Both the position numbers and the translations under genes were made by a program. A stretch of 28,319 bases of DNA from Bacillota bacterium (GTDB lineage: Bacteria; Bacillota_A; Clostridia; Lachnospirales; Lachnospiraceae), in contig JAEZTQ010000047.1 of NCBI GenBank assembly GCA_023443625.1, positions 1 to 28,319 of the forward strand, read 5' to 3'. Shown piece after piece: positions 14,407-22,336 of the stretch (its first letter is position 1; every line of letters begins with the position of its first letter). The notes under the pieces are model-generated. The model saw only the letters and a list, made by a program, of their open reading frames with translations, did no database searches and was not told where the DNA came from.

Positions 14407-16566
14407 ATGAAGATAATTAAGCGAAGTGGCTCGGAAGAAGTATTTGATATTAAAAAAATTATTGCTGCAATAACAAAAGCAAATGTATCCGCAGAAAGTA
14501 TTATGTTAAATGAAGAACAAATTAAAGAAATCGCTGAATATGTTGAATATAAATGTAATAAATTAAACAGATCAGTATCTGTTGAAGAAATACAGGACAT
14601 GGTAGAGGATCAAATTATGGCCACGGGTGCCTTTGATTTGGCAAAACGTTATGTAAGATATCGCTATCAACGTTCCCTTATCCGTAAGGCTAATACAACA
14701 GATAATCGAATTCTTTCCCTCATTGAATGCAATAATGAGGATGTAAAGCAGGAAAATTCAAATAAAAATCCAACGGTGAACAGTGTTCAGCGTGACTATA
14801 TGGCAGGAGAGGTAAGTAAGGATCTTACAAGAAGACTACTTCTACCACAAGATATAGTTGAAGCGGATAGACAGGGAATTATTCATTTCCATGATACAGA
14901 CTATTATGCCCAACATATGCACAACTGTGATCTGGTTAATTTAGAGGATATGCTGCAAAATGGAACAGTAATTAGTGAGACTCTAATCGAAAAGCCCCAT
15001 AGTTTCTCAACGGCTTGTAATATTGCAACGCAAATTATTGCTCAGGTTGCAAGTAGTCAATATGGTGGACAAAGTATCAGTTTAACACATCTTGCTCCCT
15101 TTGTTCAAATATCCAGAGATAAAATTCGTACAGAAGTAATGGAAGAAATTAAGCTATTAGGTTGTACTCCATCAAATGAACTAATTGCTGAATTGGTGGA
15201 GAAAAGACTTCGTAAGGAAATTACGAAAGGTGTTCAGACGATTCAATATCAGGTAATTACCCTTATGACAACCAATGGTCAGGCTCCTTTTCTTACTGTA
15301 TTCATGTATCTTAATGAAGCAAAAGACGAACAAGAGAAGAAGGATCTTGCAATTATTATAGAGGAAACCCTAAAACAACGTTATCAGGGTGTAAAAAATG
15401 AATCTGGCGTATGGGTAACCCCTGCTTTCCCTAAATTAATCTATGTTCTTGAAGAAGATAATATCGTCGAAGGGACGGAGTATTACTATCTGACAGAATT
15501 AGCTGCAAGATGTACCACAAAGCGTCTTGTTCCCGATTATATATCTGAAAAGAAGATGAAGGAATTAAAGGAAGGGAACTGCTTCCCTGTTATGGGCTGC
15601 CGTAGTGCTTTAAGCCCTTGGAAGGATGAGAAGGGTAATTACAAGTTCTATGGTCGCTTTAACCAAGGAGTTGTAACACTTAATTTAGTTGACATAGCAT
15701 TATCCTCTGGGCGTGATTTAGATAAATTTTGGAAAGTATTTGATGAACGCCTTGATCTTTGTTATCGTGCTTTGATGGAGCGTCATAACAGACTGAAAGG
15801 TACTTACTCAGATTCAGCTCCGATTCTTTGGCAAAATGGCGCCTTAGCCCGCCTAAAGAAGGGTGAAACAATTGATAAATTATTATATGGTGGATATTCT
15901 ACCATTTCTCTTGGTTATGCAGGTCTATATGAATGTGTAAAATATATGACAGGCAAGTCCCATACAGAGCCTGAAGCAGATACCTTTGCCTTAGAAGTAA
16001 TGCAGTATATGAATGATGCTTGTGACAAGTGGAAGAATGAAACAAATATTGGCTTTAGTACCTACGGTGCACCCATTGAGAGTACCACGTATAAATTTGC
16101 CAAATGCTTACAAAATCGTTTTGGTGTAATTAAGGGAATTACAGATAAGAGCTATATTACTAATAGTTATCATGTACATGTATCAGAAGAAATCGATGCT
16201 TTCTCAAAGCTTATGTTTGAATCCAAATTCCAGGCATTATCCATGGGTGGTGCCATTAGTTATGTGGAAGTACCGGACATGCAGAATAATATCCCTGCTG
16301 TTTTAGAAGTAATACGTTTTATCTATGATAATATTATGTATGCAGAGCTTAATACTAAGAGTGACTATTGTCAAGAATGTGGATTTGACGGTGAAATCCA
16401 GATTATTAAGGATGATGATGGGAAGTTGGCTTGGGAATGCCCTAAGTGTGGTAATCGAAATCAGGATAAGATGAATGTAGCGAGAAGAACCTGTGGATAT
16501 ATTGGAACTCAGTTCTGGAATCAGGGTAGAACACAAGAAATAAAAGAAAGGGTCCTACATCTATAA
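14407..16566 (+). CDS. nrdD: Anaerobic ribonucleoside-triphosphate reductase NrdD
   Basis: A 719-residue class III ribonucleotide reductase that makes deoxyribonucleotides without oxygen, using a glycyl radical. An N-terminal ATP-cone (about 1-95, KIIKRSGSEEVFDIKKI) gives allosteric control of activity. The central barrel has the N-terminal HDTDYYAQHMHNCDL segment and conserved CRSALSPW. The C-terminus has a zinc ribbon with C655, C658, C678 and C681, followed by the radical loop RTCGYIG with the radical glycine at G697. The length is normal and all key elements are present. AAAGGAG precedes the ATG. The stop overlaps the nrdG start by one base (TAATG). Confidence 0.97.
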   Translation: MKIIKRSGSEEVFDIKKIIAAITKANVSAESIMLNEEQIKEIAEYVEYKCNKLNRSVSVEEIQDMVEDQIMATGAFDLAKRYVRYRYQRSLIRKANTTDNRILSLIECNNEDVKQENSNKNPTVNSVQRDYMAGEVSKDLTRRLLLPQDIVEADRQGIIHFHDTDYYAQHMHNCDLVNLEDMLQNGTVISETLIEKPHSFSTACNIATQIIAQVASSQYGGQSISLTHLAPFVQISRDKIRTEVMEEIKLLGCTPSNELIAELVEKRLRKEITKGVQTIQYQVITLMTTNGQAPFLTVFMYLNEAKDEQEKKDLAIIIEETLKQRYQGVKNESGVWVTPAFPKLIYVLEEDNIVEGTEYYYLTELAARCTTKRLVPDYISEKKMKELKEGNCFPVMGCRSALSPWKDEKGNYKFYGRFNQGVVTLNLVDIALSSGRDLDKFWKVFDERLDLCYRALMERHNRLKGTYSDSAPILWQNGALARLKKGETIDKLLYGGYSTISLGYAGLYECVKYMTGKSHTEPEADTFALEVMQYMNDACDKWKNETNIGFSTYGAPIESTTYKFAKCLQNRFGVIKGITDKSYITNSYHVHVSEEIDAFSKLMFESKFQALSMGGAISYVEVPDMQNNIPAVLEVIRFIYDNIMYAELNTKSDYCQECGFDGEIQIIKDDDGKLAWECPKCGNRNQDKMNVARRTCGYIGTQFWNQGRTQEIKERVLHL

Positions 16567-17111
16567 TGAATTATGGAGAAATAAAAAAATGTGATATTGC
16601 CAATGGGGAAGGAGTTAGGGTGAGCCTGTTTGTATCCGGATGTACCCATCACTGCAAGGGCTGCTTTAATGAAGAAACCTGGGATTTTAACTTTGGAAAA
16701 CCATTTACCAAGGATACCCAAGACGAAATTATAAAGGCCTTAGCACCCAGCTATATCAGTGGACTTTCATTATTAGGGGGCGAACCCTTTGAAAGACCAA
16801 ATCAAATAGAGTTATTACCCTTATTAAAAAGAGTGAAAGAGATGTACCCTAAGAAGAACATCTGGTGCTATACAGGGTATCTATTTAATAAGGAATTACT
16901 ATCTGACAGCCGTGCCAGAGGTGAATATACCGATGAGATGTTAAAATTTATTGATGTTCTTGTGGACGGTAAATTCATAGAAGAGCTTAAGGATATTTCC
17001 CTAGCCTTCTGTGGTTCTTCCAACCAAAGAATTATAGATGTGAAAGCTTCCTTACAAAGTGGAAAAGTTGAAGGCTATAAGTTAAAAAGCCCAAAGCAAA
17101 AATATATATAA
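16566..17111 (+). CDS. nrdG: Anaerobic NrdD-activating enzyme NrdG (radical SAM)
   Basis: A 181-residue radical SAM activase that puts the glycyl radical on NrdD. The 4Fe-4S ligands are C26, C30 and C33 in the CTHHCKGC motif, which has the CX3CX2C spacing of radical SAM enzymes. GGEPFE in SLLGGEPFE is the SAM-binding motif. It is coupled to nrdD by a one-base stop/start overlap. Length and motifs are normal for NrdG. Confidence 0.96.
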   Translation: MNYGEIKKCDIANGEGVRVSLFVSGCTHHCKGCFNEETWDFNFGKPFTKDTQDEIIKALAPSYISGLSLLGGEPFERPNQIELLPLLKRVKEMYPKKNIWCYTGYLFNKELLSDSRARGEYTDEMLKFIDVLVDGKFIEELKDISLAFCGSSNQRIIDVKASLQSGKVEGYKLKSPKQKYI

Positions 17112-17132
17112 TAATTGTCTATTTAGATAGAG

Positions 17133-17158
17133 AAAAGCTTGCCCCAGGGCAAGCTTTT
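17133..17158. terminator. Terminator after nrdG
   Basis: AAAAGCTTGCCC (17133-17144) and GGGCAAGCTTTT (17147-17158) form a 12-bp inverted repeat with a very short loop. The A/T ends on each side allow termination in both directions, here nrdDG and the convergent GH105 gene. Confidence 0.8.
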
Positions 17159-17224
17159 AACATTATATAAATTGTCTCCACAAGGCACACTCTTTGTTCA
17201 TGGACTTTGCAAACTAGCAAATGA

Positions 17225-18199
17225 TTAGTATGATCCTAATTTACTGTAACAATCTCTTGCTGCGGCCTCCATTAAGAGATAGAAGGCCTGGCCTTCGGCG
17301 GCAACGCCTGGACGGTCAAAATCTGGTGCTCCGCACACGTCCTGTATAAGTCCGTAGCAATCAATAGAAGCATTTGCGGCCTTACGCAATTTGTCTGCAG
17401 TGGTAAGGTAAGTATCTGACATATATCCTGCAAATACGCCTCGATAGATGGTATAGGCTATCATTTGAGATAAATTCACTTCCAAAAAAGTCCTTGAATT
17501 ATCGATTACATCATGAAATCTACCGTCTGGCTCCATAAATGTGATTATCATGTCTATTAGAGTATGTATTCTTTGGATAAAGCGAAGCTTTGTGTTTTCA
17601 TATTCCGGTGGAAGATTAGAGATTACACGAGTAATTCCGGCAAGAGCCCAACCATTTCCCACGCCCCAGATATCTTCTCGCACATAAGCCTTGGTCACGT
17701 CGTCCCACATGTGACTGAGCATTTTCTTGGAGGGGTTAAAGAGAGCATTCCAATAACCGTCCACTTGCTTTATTGCTTCCTCATATTGCCCGGCGCATGC
17801 TAGAAAGGGTGGGAGCATGTACATGGAATCAATCCAAAATTGTGTTTGATCTGTAAAATGATATACAATGCCTGAAGCATTGGCAGGGGCGTAATTGCGT
17901 GCCCAGTCAAGGAGCTTTTCGTATGCAGATAGGAGCATTTTATCACCGGTTAGTTTTGCAGCAACTCCAAGAGCTTCACCAACAGAGCAAGGATCAGTAA
18001 CAGAGGTAGCGTCACCAAGTACAGCAGTACGACCATCAGAAAGCTGGCGGTAAGCTGCTTCCTTAGCCATGGCTATAACCACCTCCATATCTCCTTGCTC
18101 AAGGAATGCTTGCATGGCAACACCCTGTTCCCAAGAATGACGCTGCATGGCAAGTAAGGCTAGTTTAACTTTTTTGATTATATCAGAATTGGTAGACAT
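17225..18199 (-). CDS. GH105 unsaturated rhamnogalacturonyl hydrolase (YteR/YesR-like)
   Basis: A 324-residue alpha/alpha-barrel enzyme of the GH105 family, which removes the 4,5-unsaturated uronic acid left on rhamnogalacturonan or related oligosaccharides by lyases. The catalytic aspartate equivalent to YteR Asp143 is D124 in WIDSMYM, and the conserved WGVGNGWALAG segment is at 178-188. There is no signal peptide, so it is cytoplasmic and acts on imported unsaturated disaccharides. I chose the ATG at 18199 (MSTNSD): the ATG at 18220 overlaps the GGGAGG that serves as RBS, leaving a 13-base spacing, slightly long. The start 7 codons upstream cannot be excluded. No partner lyase or transporter lies in the window. 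Confidence 0.85.
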   Translation of the reverse strand: MSTNSDIIKKVKLALLAMQRHSWEQGVAMQAFLEQGDMEVVIAMAKEAAYRQLSDGRTAVLGDATSVTDPCSVGEALGVAAKLTGDKMLLSAYEKLLDWARNYAPANASGIVYHFTDQTQFWIDSMYMLPPFLACAGQYEEAIKQVDGYWNALFNPSKKMLSHMWDDVTKAYVREDIWGVGNGWALAGITRVISNLPPEYENTKLRFIQRIHTLIDMIITFMEPDGRFHDVIDNSRTFLEVNLSQMIAYTIYRGVFAGYMSDTYLTTADKLRKAANASIDCYGLIQDVCGAPDFDRPGVAAEGQAFYLLMEAAARDCYSKLGSY

Positions 18200-18261
18200 A
18201 AGATTTATAAAACCTCCCATAATATTTTATAAACATCTTTTCTTCTCTTTCCTTTAACCGT

Positions 18262-18310
18262 AACCATAAAGCGTTTCTCAAGGAACTAATATAATAAAAT
18301 TAACATTTAT
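18262..18310 (-). promoter_or_regulatory. Weak promoter and cre-like core upstream of GH105
   Basis: On the minus strand, TTGACT or the overlapping TTGAAC is followed after 17-18 bp by TAATTT or TATTAT. AAAGCGTTT (18268-18276), the central part of a CcpA cre site, lies downstream of the start, but the outer TG and CA positions do not match. Catabolite control is possible, not shown. Confidence 0.25.
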
Positions 18311-18368
18311 ATGAGTTCAAGTCAATAATGCCAAGGGATAGTTTCAAAGGAGAGATACATCTATATAG

Positions 18369-18452
18369 AACGCATATTGGTTTCCTAAAATACACTGTTT
18401 AACAGACAAACTGCTATGTCTGTCAAACAGTGTATGGAAGCTAGTATGCGTT
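18369..18452 (+). other. 84-nt long hairpin in the divergent gap before 18545
   Basis: A single hairpin of 35 pairs: 17 outer pairs (18369-18385 with 18436-18452), an unpaired TAAA on the left arm, 11 perfect pairs (18390-18400 with 18425-18435), one mismatch, 7 pairs (18402-18408 with 18417-18423) and an 8-base loop. Three outer pairs are G-T, which pair as G-U in plus-strand RNA but would be A-C mismatches in the opposite RNA. A T-rich tail TGTTTTTG follows. The rest of the 18200-18544 gap holds only promoters. Confidence 0.6.
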
Positions 18453-18480
18453 TGTTTTTGAAATTAAAGTATGCTTTTAT

Positions 18481-18508
18481 TTGACAATAAAACATGACAT
18501 GTTAAGAT
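18481..18508 (+). promoter_or_regulatory. Promoter of the LRR/transglutaminase gene
   Basis: TTGACA (18481-18486) and TAAGAT (18503-18508) are 16 bp apart. The spacer holds a perfect odd palindrome, ACATGACATGT (18492-18502), which could be an operator. Confidence 0.55.
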
Positions 18509-18544
18509 AGAAGATATACAAAAGAAAATTTGGAGGAAATTCCA

Positions 18545-20293
18545 ATGAAACAGAAAAAACTCTTGCTTTATGCCATCATGGTACTGCTTTTATTACTCTT
18601 TATCACTCCACAGCTTACAACGAGTGTCTATGCTGCCCCAAAAACCTACTTAGACTATAAGAGGGAAGGGGATTCAACGAAAGAATTAAGATTTCGTATG
18701 AAGGAGTACATCTTCTATAAAGGGGAAAAAATCTACGACTTTGTCTTGCTTACCTCTTACTATTGGGATGTGATGCCTTCCATTAAATATACATCCAGTA
18801 ATAAAAAAGTGGTGACTGTTAATTCTGATGGTGATATGAAGGCTGTTGGGAAGGGTACTACTACAATTACAGGAACCTATACCAAGAATAATAAGAAATA
18901 CACTTTTAAAACCAAAGTAAAAGTAATTGCTCCAGATGGATCTTCTTCTGGGAATGATTTTTTTTACGATTTAATTAATGGAGAAATAGAAATAACAGGT
19001 ATCAAGAATTTAGAAAAGCCAATTAAAAAGTTAGTAGTACCAGAGTATATCGATGGCTATCGGGTTACAAGAATAGGAGATAGTGCATTTTTAGGAGAAG
19101 ACATAACGTCAGCAAGTATACCAGCGGGAATTCGTTATATGGATAAGTCGATCTTCTATGGGTGTAAGAAGTTGGAGAGCGTAAAGATTGCTGCCCAATG
19201 CAAGGCAATAGGGGATGAAACCTTCTCTGGTTGTAAGAAATTAAAAACCGTGGAATTATCCTCGTCTATAAAGACCATTGGTAAAGCAGCATTCTGGGAA
19301 TGTGTTAAGCTGGAGAAGATTAGTGGGCCAGAAGTCAGCGTAATTAATGAGGATGCCTTTTATATGTGTGAGAAGCTATCAACATTTCAATTTCCTATGT
19401 TAAAGGAAATCAAAGAGGGTGGCTTCTACTATAGTGGACTTGTTTCCCTACCGGATCAAAAACATCTTGAAACCATGGGTGAAAGTGCATTTGCATATTG
19501 TTCCAAACTTAAAACAATTGGGGAACTACCAAACCTTAAAGTGATAGACGACAATTGTTTTACGGACTGCGTCGCCTTGGAGAGTATTGGTTTATCTGAC
19601 AAGGTAACAAAGATTGGTTGGAGAGCTTTGCAAGACACCCTCATATTCCATATGAAGTTACCAGATACCCTTACCCATATCGATGGACATTCTTTACCAG
19701 ATCGATTATGTTCCTTGGAGTATAACCCTAACATTAAAAGGACAGGGTCTACCCTCTACTTTGATAAGATAGGGATTATGGATGATGCAATTAAGGAAAT
19801 GCAGATTACTGATGCAGATACGGATATTGATAAGATAGGTAAGATCCATGACTGGATGGTGAAAAATATCTCATACAGTTATAAACTTTTTTATAAAGCA
19901 TGGAATGATATATCTGATACGAATGACGCAGGATATGTGGCATTAAAATCAAAATTTGCTATATGCAGCGCCTATTCTGAGGCCTTTAAATTATTTATGG
20001 ATCGATTTGGGATAGAAAACATTATTGTCTCCAGTTCTAGTATGAATCATGCGTGGAATATGGTGAAATTAGACGATGGACATTGGTATCATGTAGATGT
20101 AACCTGGGATGATCCTGGATATAGCGACACAACTTGGGAAAAAGGTTGGTTAAATTATCAGCATTTGGTATGTACTGATGAAGAGATTGGTAAGAATCAT
20201 CATGGATGGCAGGGAGAAGGAATTCCCAAGGCCAATGGTACAAAGTATGCAAATTACTTTGATCATTCCTACATGATAAAATTATCAGAATAA
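18545..20293 (+). CDS. Secreted protein: Big_2, BspA-type LRR and transglutaminase-like domain
   Basis: A 582-residue exported protein in three parts. A signal peptide (1-30, ending SVYA|APK) is followed by a bacterial Ig-like Big_2 domain (about 78-128, SNKKVVTVNSDGDMKAVGKGTTTIT), then BspA-type leucine-rich repeats (about 145-395) with the recurring pattern AF..C.KL..I, as in FSGCKKLKTVELSSSIKTIG. The C-terminal part (about 425-582) is a transglutaminase/papain-like domain with a complete triad: C474 (AICSAYS), H502 (NHAWNMV) and D518 (VDVTWDDP). Proteins of this design usually act on peptides or proteins outside the cell, as proteases or amide cross-linkers; the substrate is unknown. The ATG at 18545 is chosen because GGAGG (18532-18536) is 8 bases before it. 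It is co-oriented with the next secreted gene, 31 bases on. Confidence 0.83.
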   Translation: MKQKKLLLYAIMVLLLLLFITPQLTTSVYAAPKTYLDYKREGDSTKELRFRMKEYIFYKGEKIYDFVLLTSYYWDVMPSIKYTSSNKKVVTVNSDGDMKAVGKGTTTITGTYTKNNKKYTFKTKVKVIAPDGSSSGNDFFYDLINGEIEITGIKNLEKPIKKLVVPEYIDGYRVTRIGDSAFLGEDITSASIPAGIRYMDKSIFYGCKKLESVKIAAQCKAIGDETFSGCKKLKTVELSSSIKTIGKAAFWECVKLEKISGPEVSVINEDAFYMCEKLSTFQFPMLKEIKEGGFYYSGLVSLPDQKHLETMGESAFAYCSKLKTIGELPNLKVIDDNCFTDCVALESIGLSDKVTKIGWRALQDTLIFHMKLPDTLTHIDGHSLPDRLCSLEYNPNIKRTGSTLYFDKIGIMDDAIKEMQITDADTDIDKIGKIHDWMVKNISYSYKLFYKAWNDISDTNDAGYVALKSKFAICSAYSEAFKLFMDRFGIENIIVSSSSMNHAWNMVKLDDGHWYHVDVTWDDPGYSDTTWEKGWLNYQHLVCTDEEIGKNHHGWQGEGIPKANGTKYANYFDHSYMIKLSE

Positions 20294-20324
20294 TAGAGAG
20301 TACATAAGAGTTAGGGAGGTTGGG

Positions 20325-21476
20325 ATGAAAGCGAGGAAGATACTTAAGATAATATTGATTATAATAATGATGATTACTTTTGCTATGCCTGAAATAAATC
20401 CTTACTACCCGAAGGTGGCAAAGGCAGCCACCTTTGAACAGATCAATGATCCAGCGGTCTTTCTGAAGCAGAAGAATGGGGACAAGGAATGTACCTTGGT
20501 GGCGACCACCATGCTTGTGCGTAGAACTTCGATGATGTTGGGCAATAAGAATTGGGCTGATATTACCGTGGATAAGGTGAAGAAGGAAGCATGGATTGAC
20601 GGAGTGGGATTAAAGTATAGCTTTACCTATGAAGGTATTACAGTGAATAAAGCTTCTTTTGCCTCTGACCCTGAGGGAGAATCAATTGCATTATTAGAGA
20701 AACATCCGGAAGGAATTGTATTATATGATCAGATACGTTCCCCAAGATCACATGCAATCCTGCTAACGGATTATAGGGACAATGTATTTTACTGTGCTGA
20801 ACCAGCAGAGGGTTTTCCCACTGGTAGAATACCTAATTCTTCTGCACTGGTACAGGTTAGGGAGGGAGAACATTATTATTACGTATCAAGTCCGTCAGTA
20901 GCCTTATCATGGTCCCATGCTACTGAGGAAAATCAGCAAACTTCCCTTATTGATATTAGTGGCTTTTCTGTTGAATTATCTAATGCAAGTTATATCTATG
21001 AGGGTAAAGAGATAAAACCTGAGGTCAATATTTTGGGATTAACAGAAAATATAGACTACACTATTTCATATTATGATAATATAAATCCAGGATTAGCCTC
21101 TGTTGTGATAAGGGGAATGGGTGTTTATTCGGGCACCATAGCAACAAGTTTTGAGATAAAGGAAGTATTAATCCCTAATCCTTTGGATGAGATAAATATT
21201 GTTATGGCAAAACAATCCATTAAGAAGGGGAAAACCACTTCATTAATTGTTACCTTGCCAGAGACATTAAAAGAAGTGAAAACATATAGTGGTAGTCAAG
21301 ACGATATAATTAAGGAAGTTAAGATTACATATAAATCCAGCAGTAGTAAAATAGCATCTATTAATTCTAAGGGTAAGATAACAGGGAAAAAGAAAGGGAC
21401 TGCTACAATCTATGTAACAGCAGAGTTAGCCGACACAAGTAAAAAGACATTTACATTAAAAATAAAGGTAAAATAG
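20325..21476 (+). CDS. Secreted C39-like cysteine protease-fold protein with Ig-like domains
   Basis: A 383-residue exported protein. The signal peptide runs to about KAA|TFE (35). The following domain (about 37-190) looks like a C39-type papain fold: C56 in NGDKECTLVATTM is the likely nucleophile, and H143 in SHAILLTDYRDNVFYCAEP the histidine. The usual Asp-Pro after this histidine reads Glu159-Pro160, so activity is uncertain. Then comes an Ig-like repeat ending in NPGLASVVIRGMGVYSGT (about 209-285) and a Big_2-like C-terminal domain (SSSKIASINSKGKITGKKKGTATI, about 345-368). GGGAGG lies upstream of the ATG. It probably forms an operon with the LRR/transglutaminase gene and stops at a strong terminator. 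Both could be cell-surface enzymes or adhesins. Confidence 0.7.
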   Translation: MKARKILKIILIIIMMITFAMPEINPYYPKVAKAATFEQINDPAVFLKQKNGDKECTLVATTMLVRRTSMMLGNKNWADITVDKVKKEAWIDGVGLKYSFTYEGITVNKASFASDPEGESIALLEKHPEGIVLYDQIRSPRSHAILLTDYRDNVFYCAEPAEGFPTGRIPNSSALVQVREGEHYYYVSSPSVALSWSHATEENQQTSLIDISGFSVELSNASYIYEGKEIKPEVNILGLTENIDYTISYYDNINPGLASVVIRGMGVYSGTIATSFEIKEVLIPNPLDEINIVMAKQSIKKGKTTSLIVTLPETLKEVKTYSGSQDDIIKEVKITYKSSSSKIASINSKGKITGKKKGTATIYVTAELADTSKKTFTLKIKVK

Positions 21477-21480
21477 CATA

Positions 21481-21515
21481 ATAAAAGCCTTCCATTTCAA
21501 GGGGAAGGCTTTTAT
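21481..21515 (+). terminator. Terminator after the C39-like gene
   Basis: ATAAAAGCCTTCC (21481-21493) pairs perfectly with GGAAGGCTTTTAT (21503-21515), followed by a T-rich tail. A larger alternative inverted repeat (21474-21486 with 21536-21548, 13 bp) shares the left arm. Confidence 0.85.
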
Positions 21516-21589
21516 TTTTACTTTTATTTTTTTATTTTTATTATGCTATTTATAGGAAAGTATAAGAAATTTATCAGTAAAATATTGTA

Positions 21590-21616
21590 ACAATCTGTCG
21601 AATAATGCATAAAATA
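21590..21616 (+). promoter_or_regulatory. Sigma-K-like promoter of the triple Cys-motif gene
   Basis: AC (21590-21591), then 16 bp, then CATAAAATA (21608-21616) matches the sporulation sigma-K form AC-N16-CATANNNTA. The motif is short and AT-rich, so chance is possible. A TATAAT at 21620-21625 would start transcription right at the RBS and has no good -35. Confidence 0.35.
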
Positions 21617-21646
21617 TTGTATAATATAAAAGAAAGGAGGGTTTTC

Positions 21647-21952
21647 ATGTATATGTATAATGCAGATTATTGCAAAGATAATAAGGATGAGGATAAAAAA
21701 GAACGCAAACCTAAGAATGATGAATTCTGTGCTCAGATTAACATCTTCTGTGAAGGCAAGAAAAAGGATTACAAGGGCAAAGAAGATGATAAGAAAGATG
21801 GTAAAAAAGAAGATAAAGATGAATTTTGTGTTCAGATAAATGTCTTCTGCGAAGATGAGAAAAAGAAATCCTATTCCAAAGATGATTATAAGAAGGAAAA
21901 AGGAGAAGGTAATGAGTTCTGTGCTCAGATAAATATCTTTTGTGAGGACTAA
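21647..21952 (+). CDS. Small protein with three EFCxQINxFCE motifs, function unknown
   Basis: A 101-residue protein that I do not recognise. It has three near-identical 11-residue motifs, EFCAQINIFCE at 26-36, EFCVQINVFCE at 59-69 and EFCAQINIFCE at 90-100, each with two cysteines five residues apart. They are joined by linkers made almost only of Lys, Asp, Glu, Gly and Tyr (for example KKDYKGKEDDKKDGKKEDKD). A seventh cysteine is C9. No signal peptide or membrane segment is present. AGAAAGGAGGG lies 5 bases before the ATG at 21647; an ATG 42 bases further upstream would precede the RBS. Hypotheses: a disulphide- or metal-linked spore coat or exosporium protein, supported weakly by the sigma-K-like promoter, or a repeated-core peptide precursor, for which no modifying enzyme is visible nearby. 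Confidence 0.75.
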   Translation: MYMYNADYCKDNKDEDKKERKPKNDEFCAQINIFCEGKKKDYKGKEDDKKDGKKEDKDEFCVQINVFCEDEKKKSYSKDDYKKEKGEGNEFCAQINIFCED

Positions 21953-21999
21953 TCAATGTCTACAGTTAGTAATCATGATGATGAGTGATTAATATGTTA

Positions 22000-22036
22000 T
22001 AATTTAGCCCGTCTGATCTTAGCACGGGCTAAATTA
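22000..22036 (+). terminator. Terminator after the triple Cys-motif gene
   Basis: TAATTTAGCCCGT (22000-22012) pairs perfectly with ACGGGCTAAATTA (22024-22036); TTTG follows. It separates the small gene from the convergent HAAS operon. Confidence 0.75.
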
Positions 22037-22099
22037 TTTGCTTCATTATGGAGCCAATTGCTATATTCCTATAATGATCTACAGTATAACAGTCCTCAC

Positions 22100-22336
22100 T
22101 CACTCAAAATTTCCTATATTAAATAGATGTATATCATTACCAATGTCGATCCCATACCATTGGTAATCATCGCTTAAGTGTATGGTTTGATACCATGAAT
22201 CGTCGGAAGCTTCCTTCTTCAGGCGTTGAAAATTAAAGCCAACTATTCCAAATCCAGCTGAAGAAATAAGAGCACCTGCCAAAATTAATACAAAGCTTAA
22301 GATAATGCATTTCTTTTTAAACCTTTTTATTTTCAT
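22100..22336 (-). CDS. Truncated DUF4097-type membrane protein remnant
   Basis: A 78-residue protein: basic start, one membrane segment (about 9-33, CIILSFVLILAGALISSAGFGIVGF), then a short extracellular tail ending in LFNIGNFE. In the common Firmicute arrangement PadR, HAAS-domain protein, third gene, the third gene encodes a protein of about 250-300 residues whose N-terminal helix is followed by a DUF4097 beta-helix. This ORF matches the start of such a protein and stops after the membrane helix, so it looks like a truncated remnant. It overlaps the HAAS gene by 4 bases, showing that it belongs to the operon. No other part of the lost domain was found downstream. Confidence 0.55.
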   Translation of the reverse strand: MKIKRFKKKCIILSFVLILAGALISSAGFGIVGFNFQRLKKEASDDSWYQTIHLSDDYQWYGIDIGNDIHLFNIGNFE

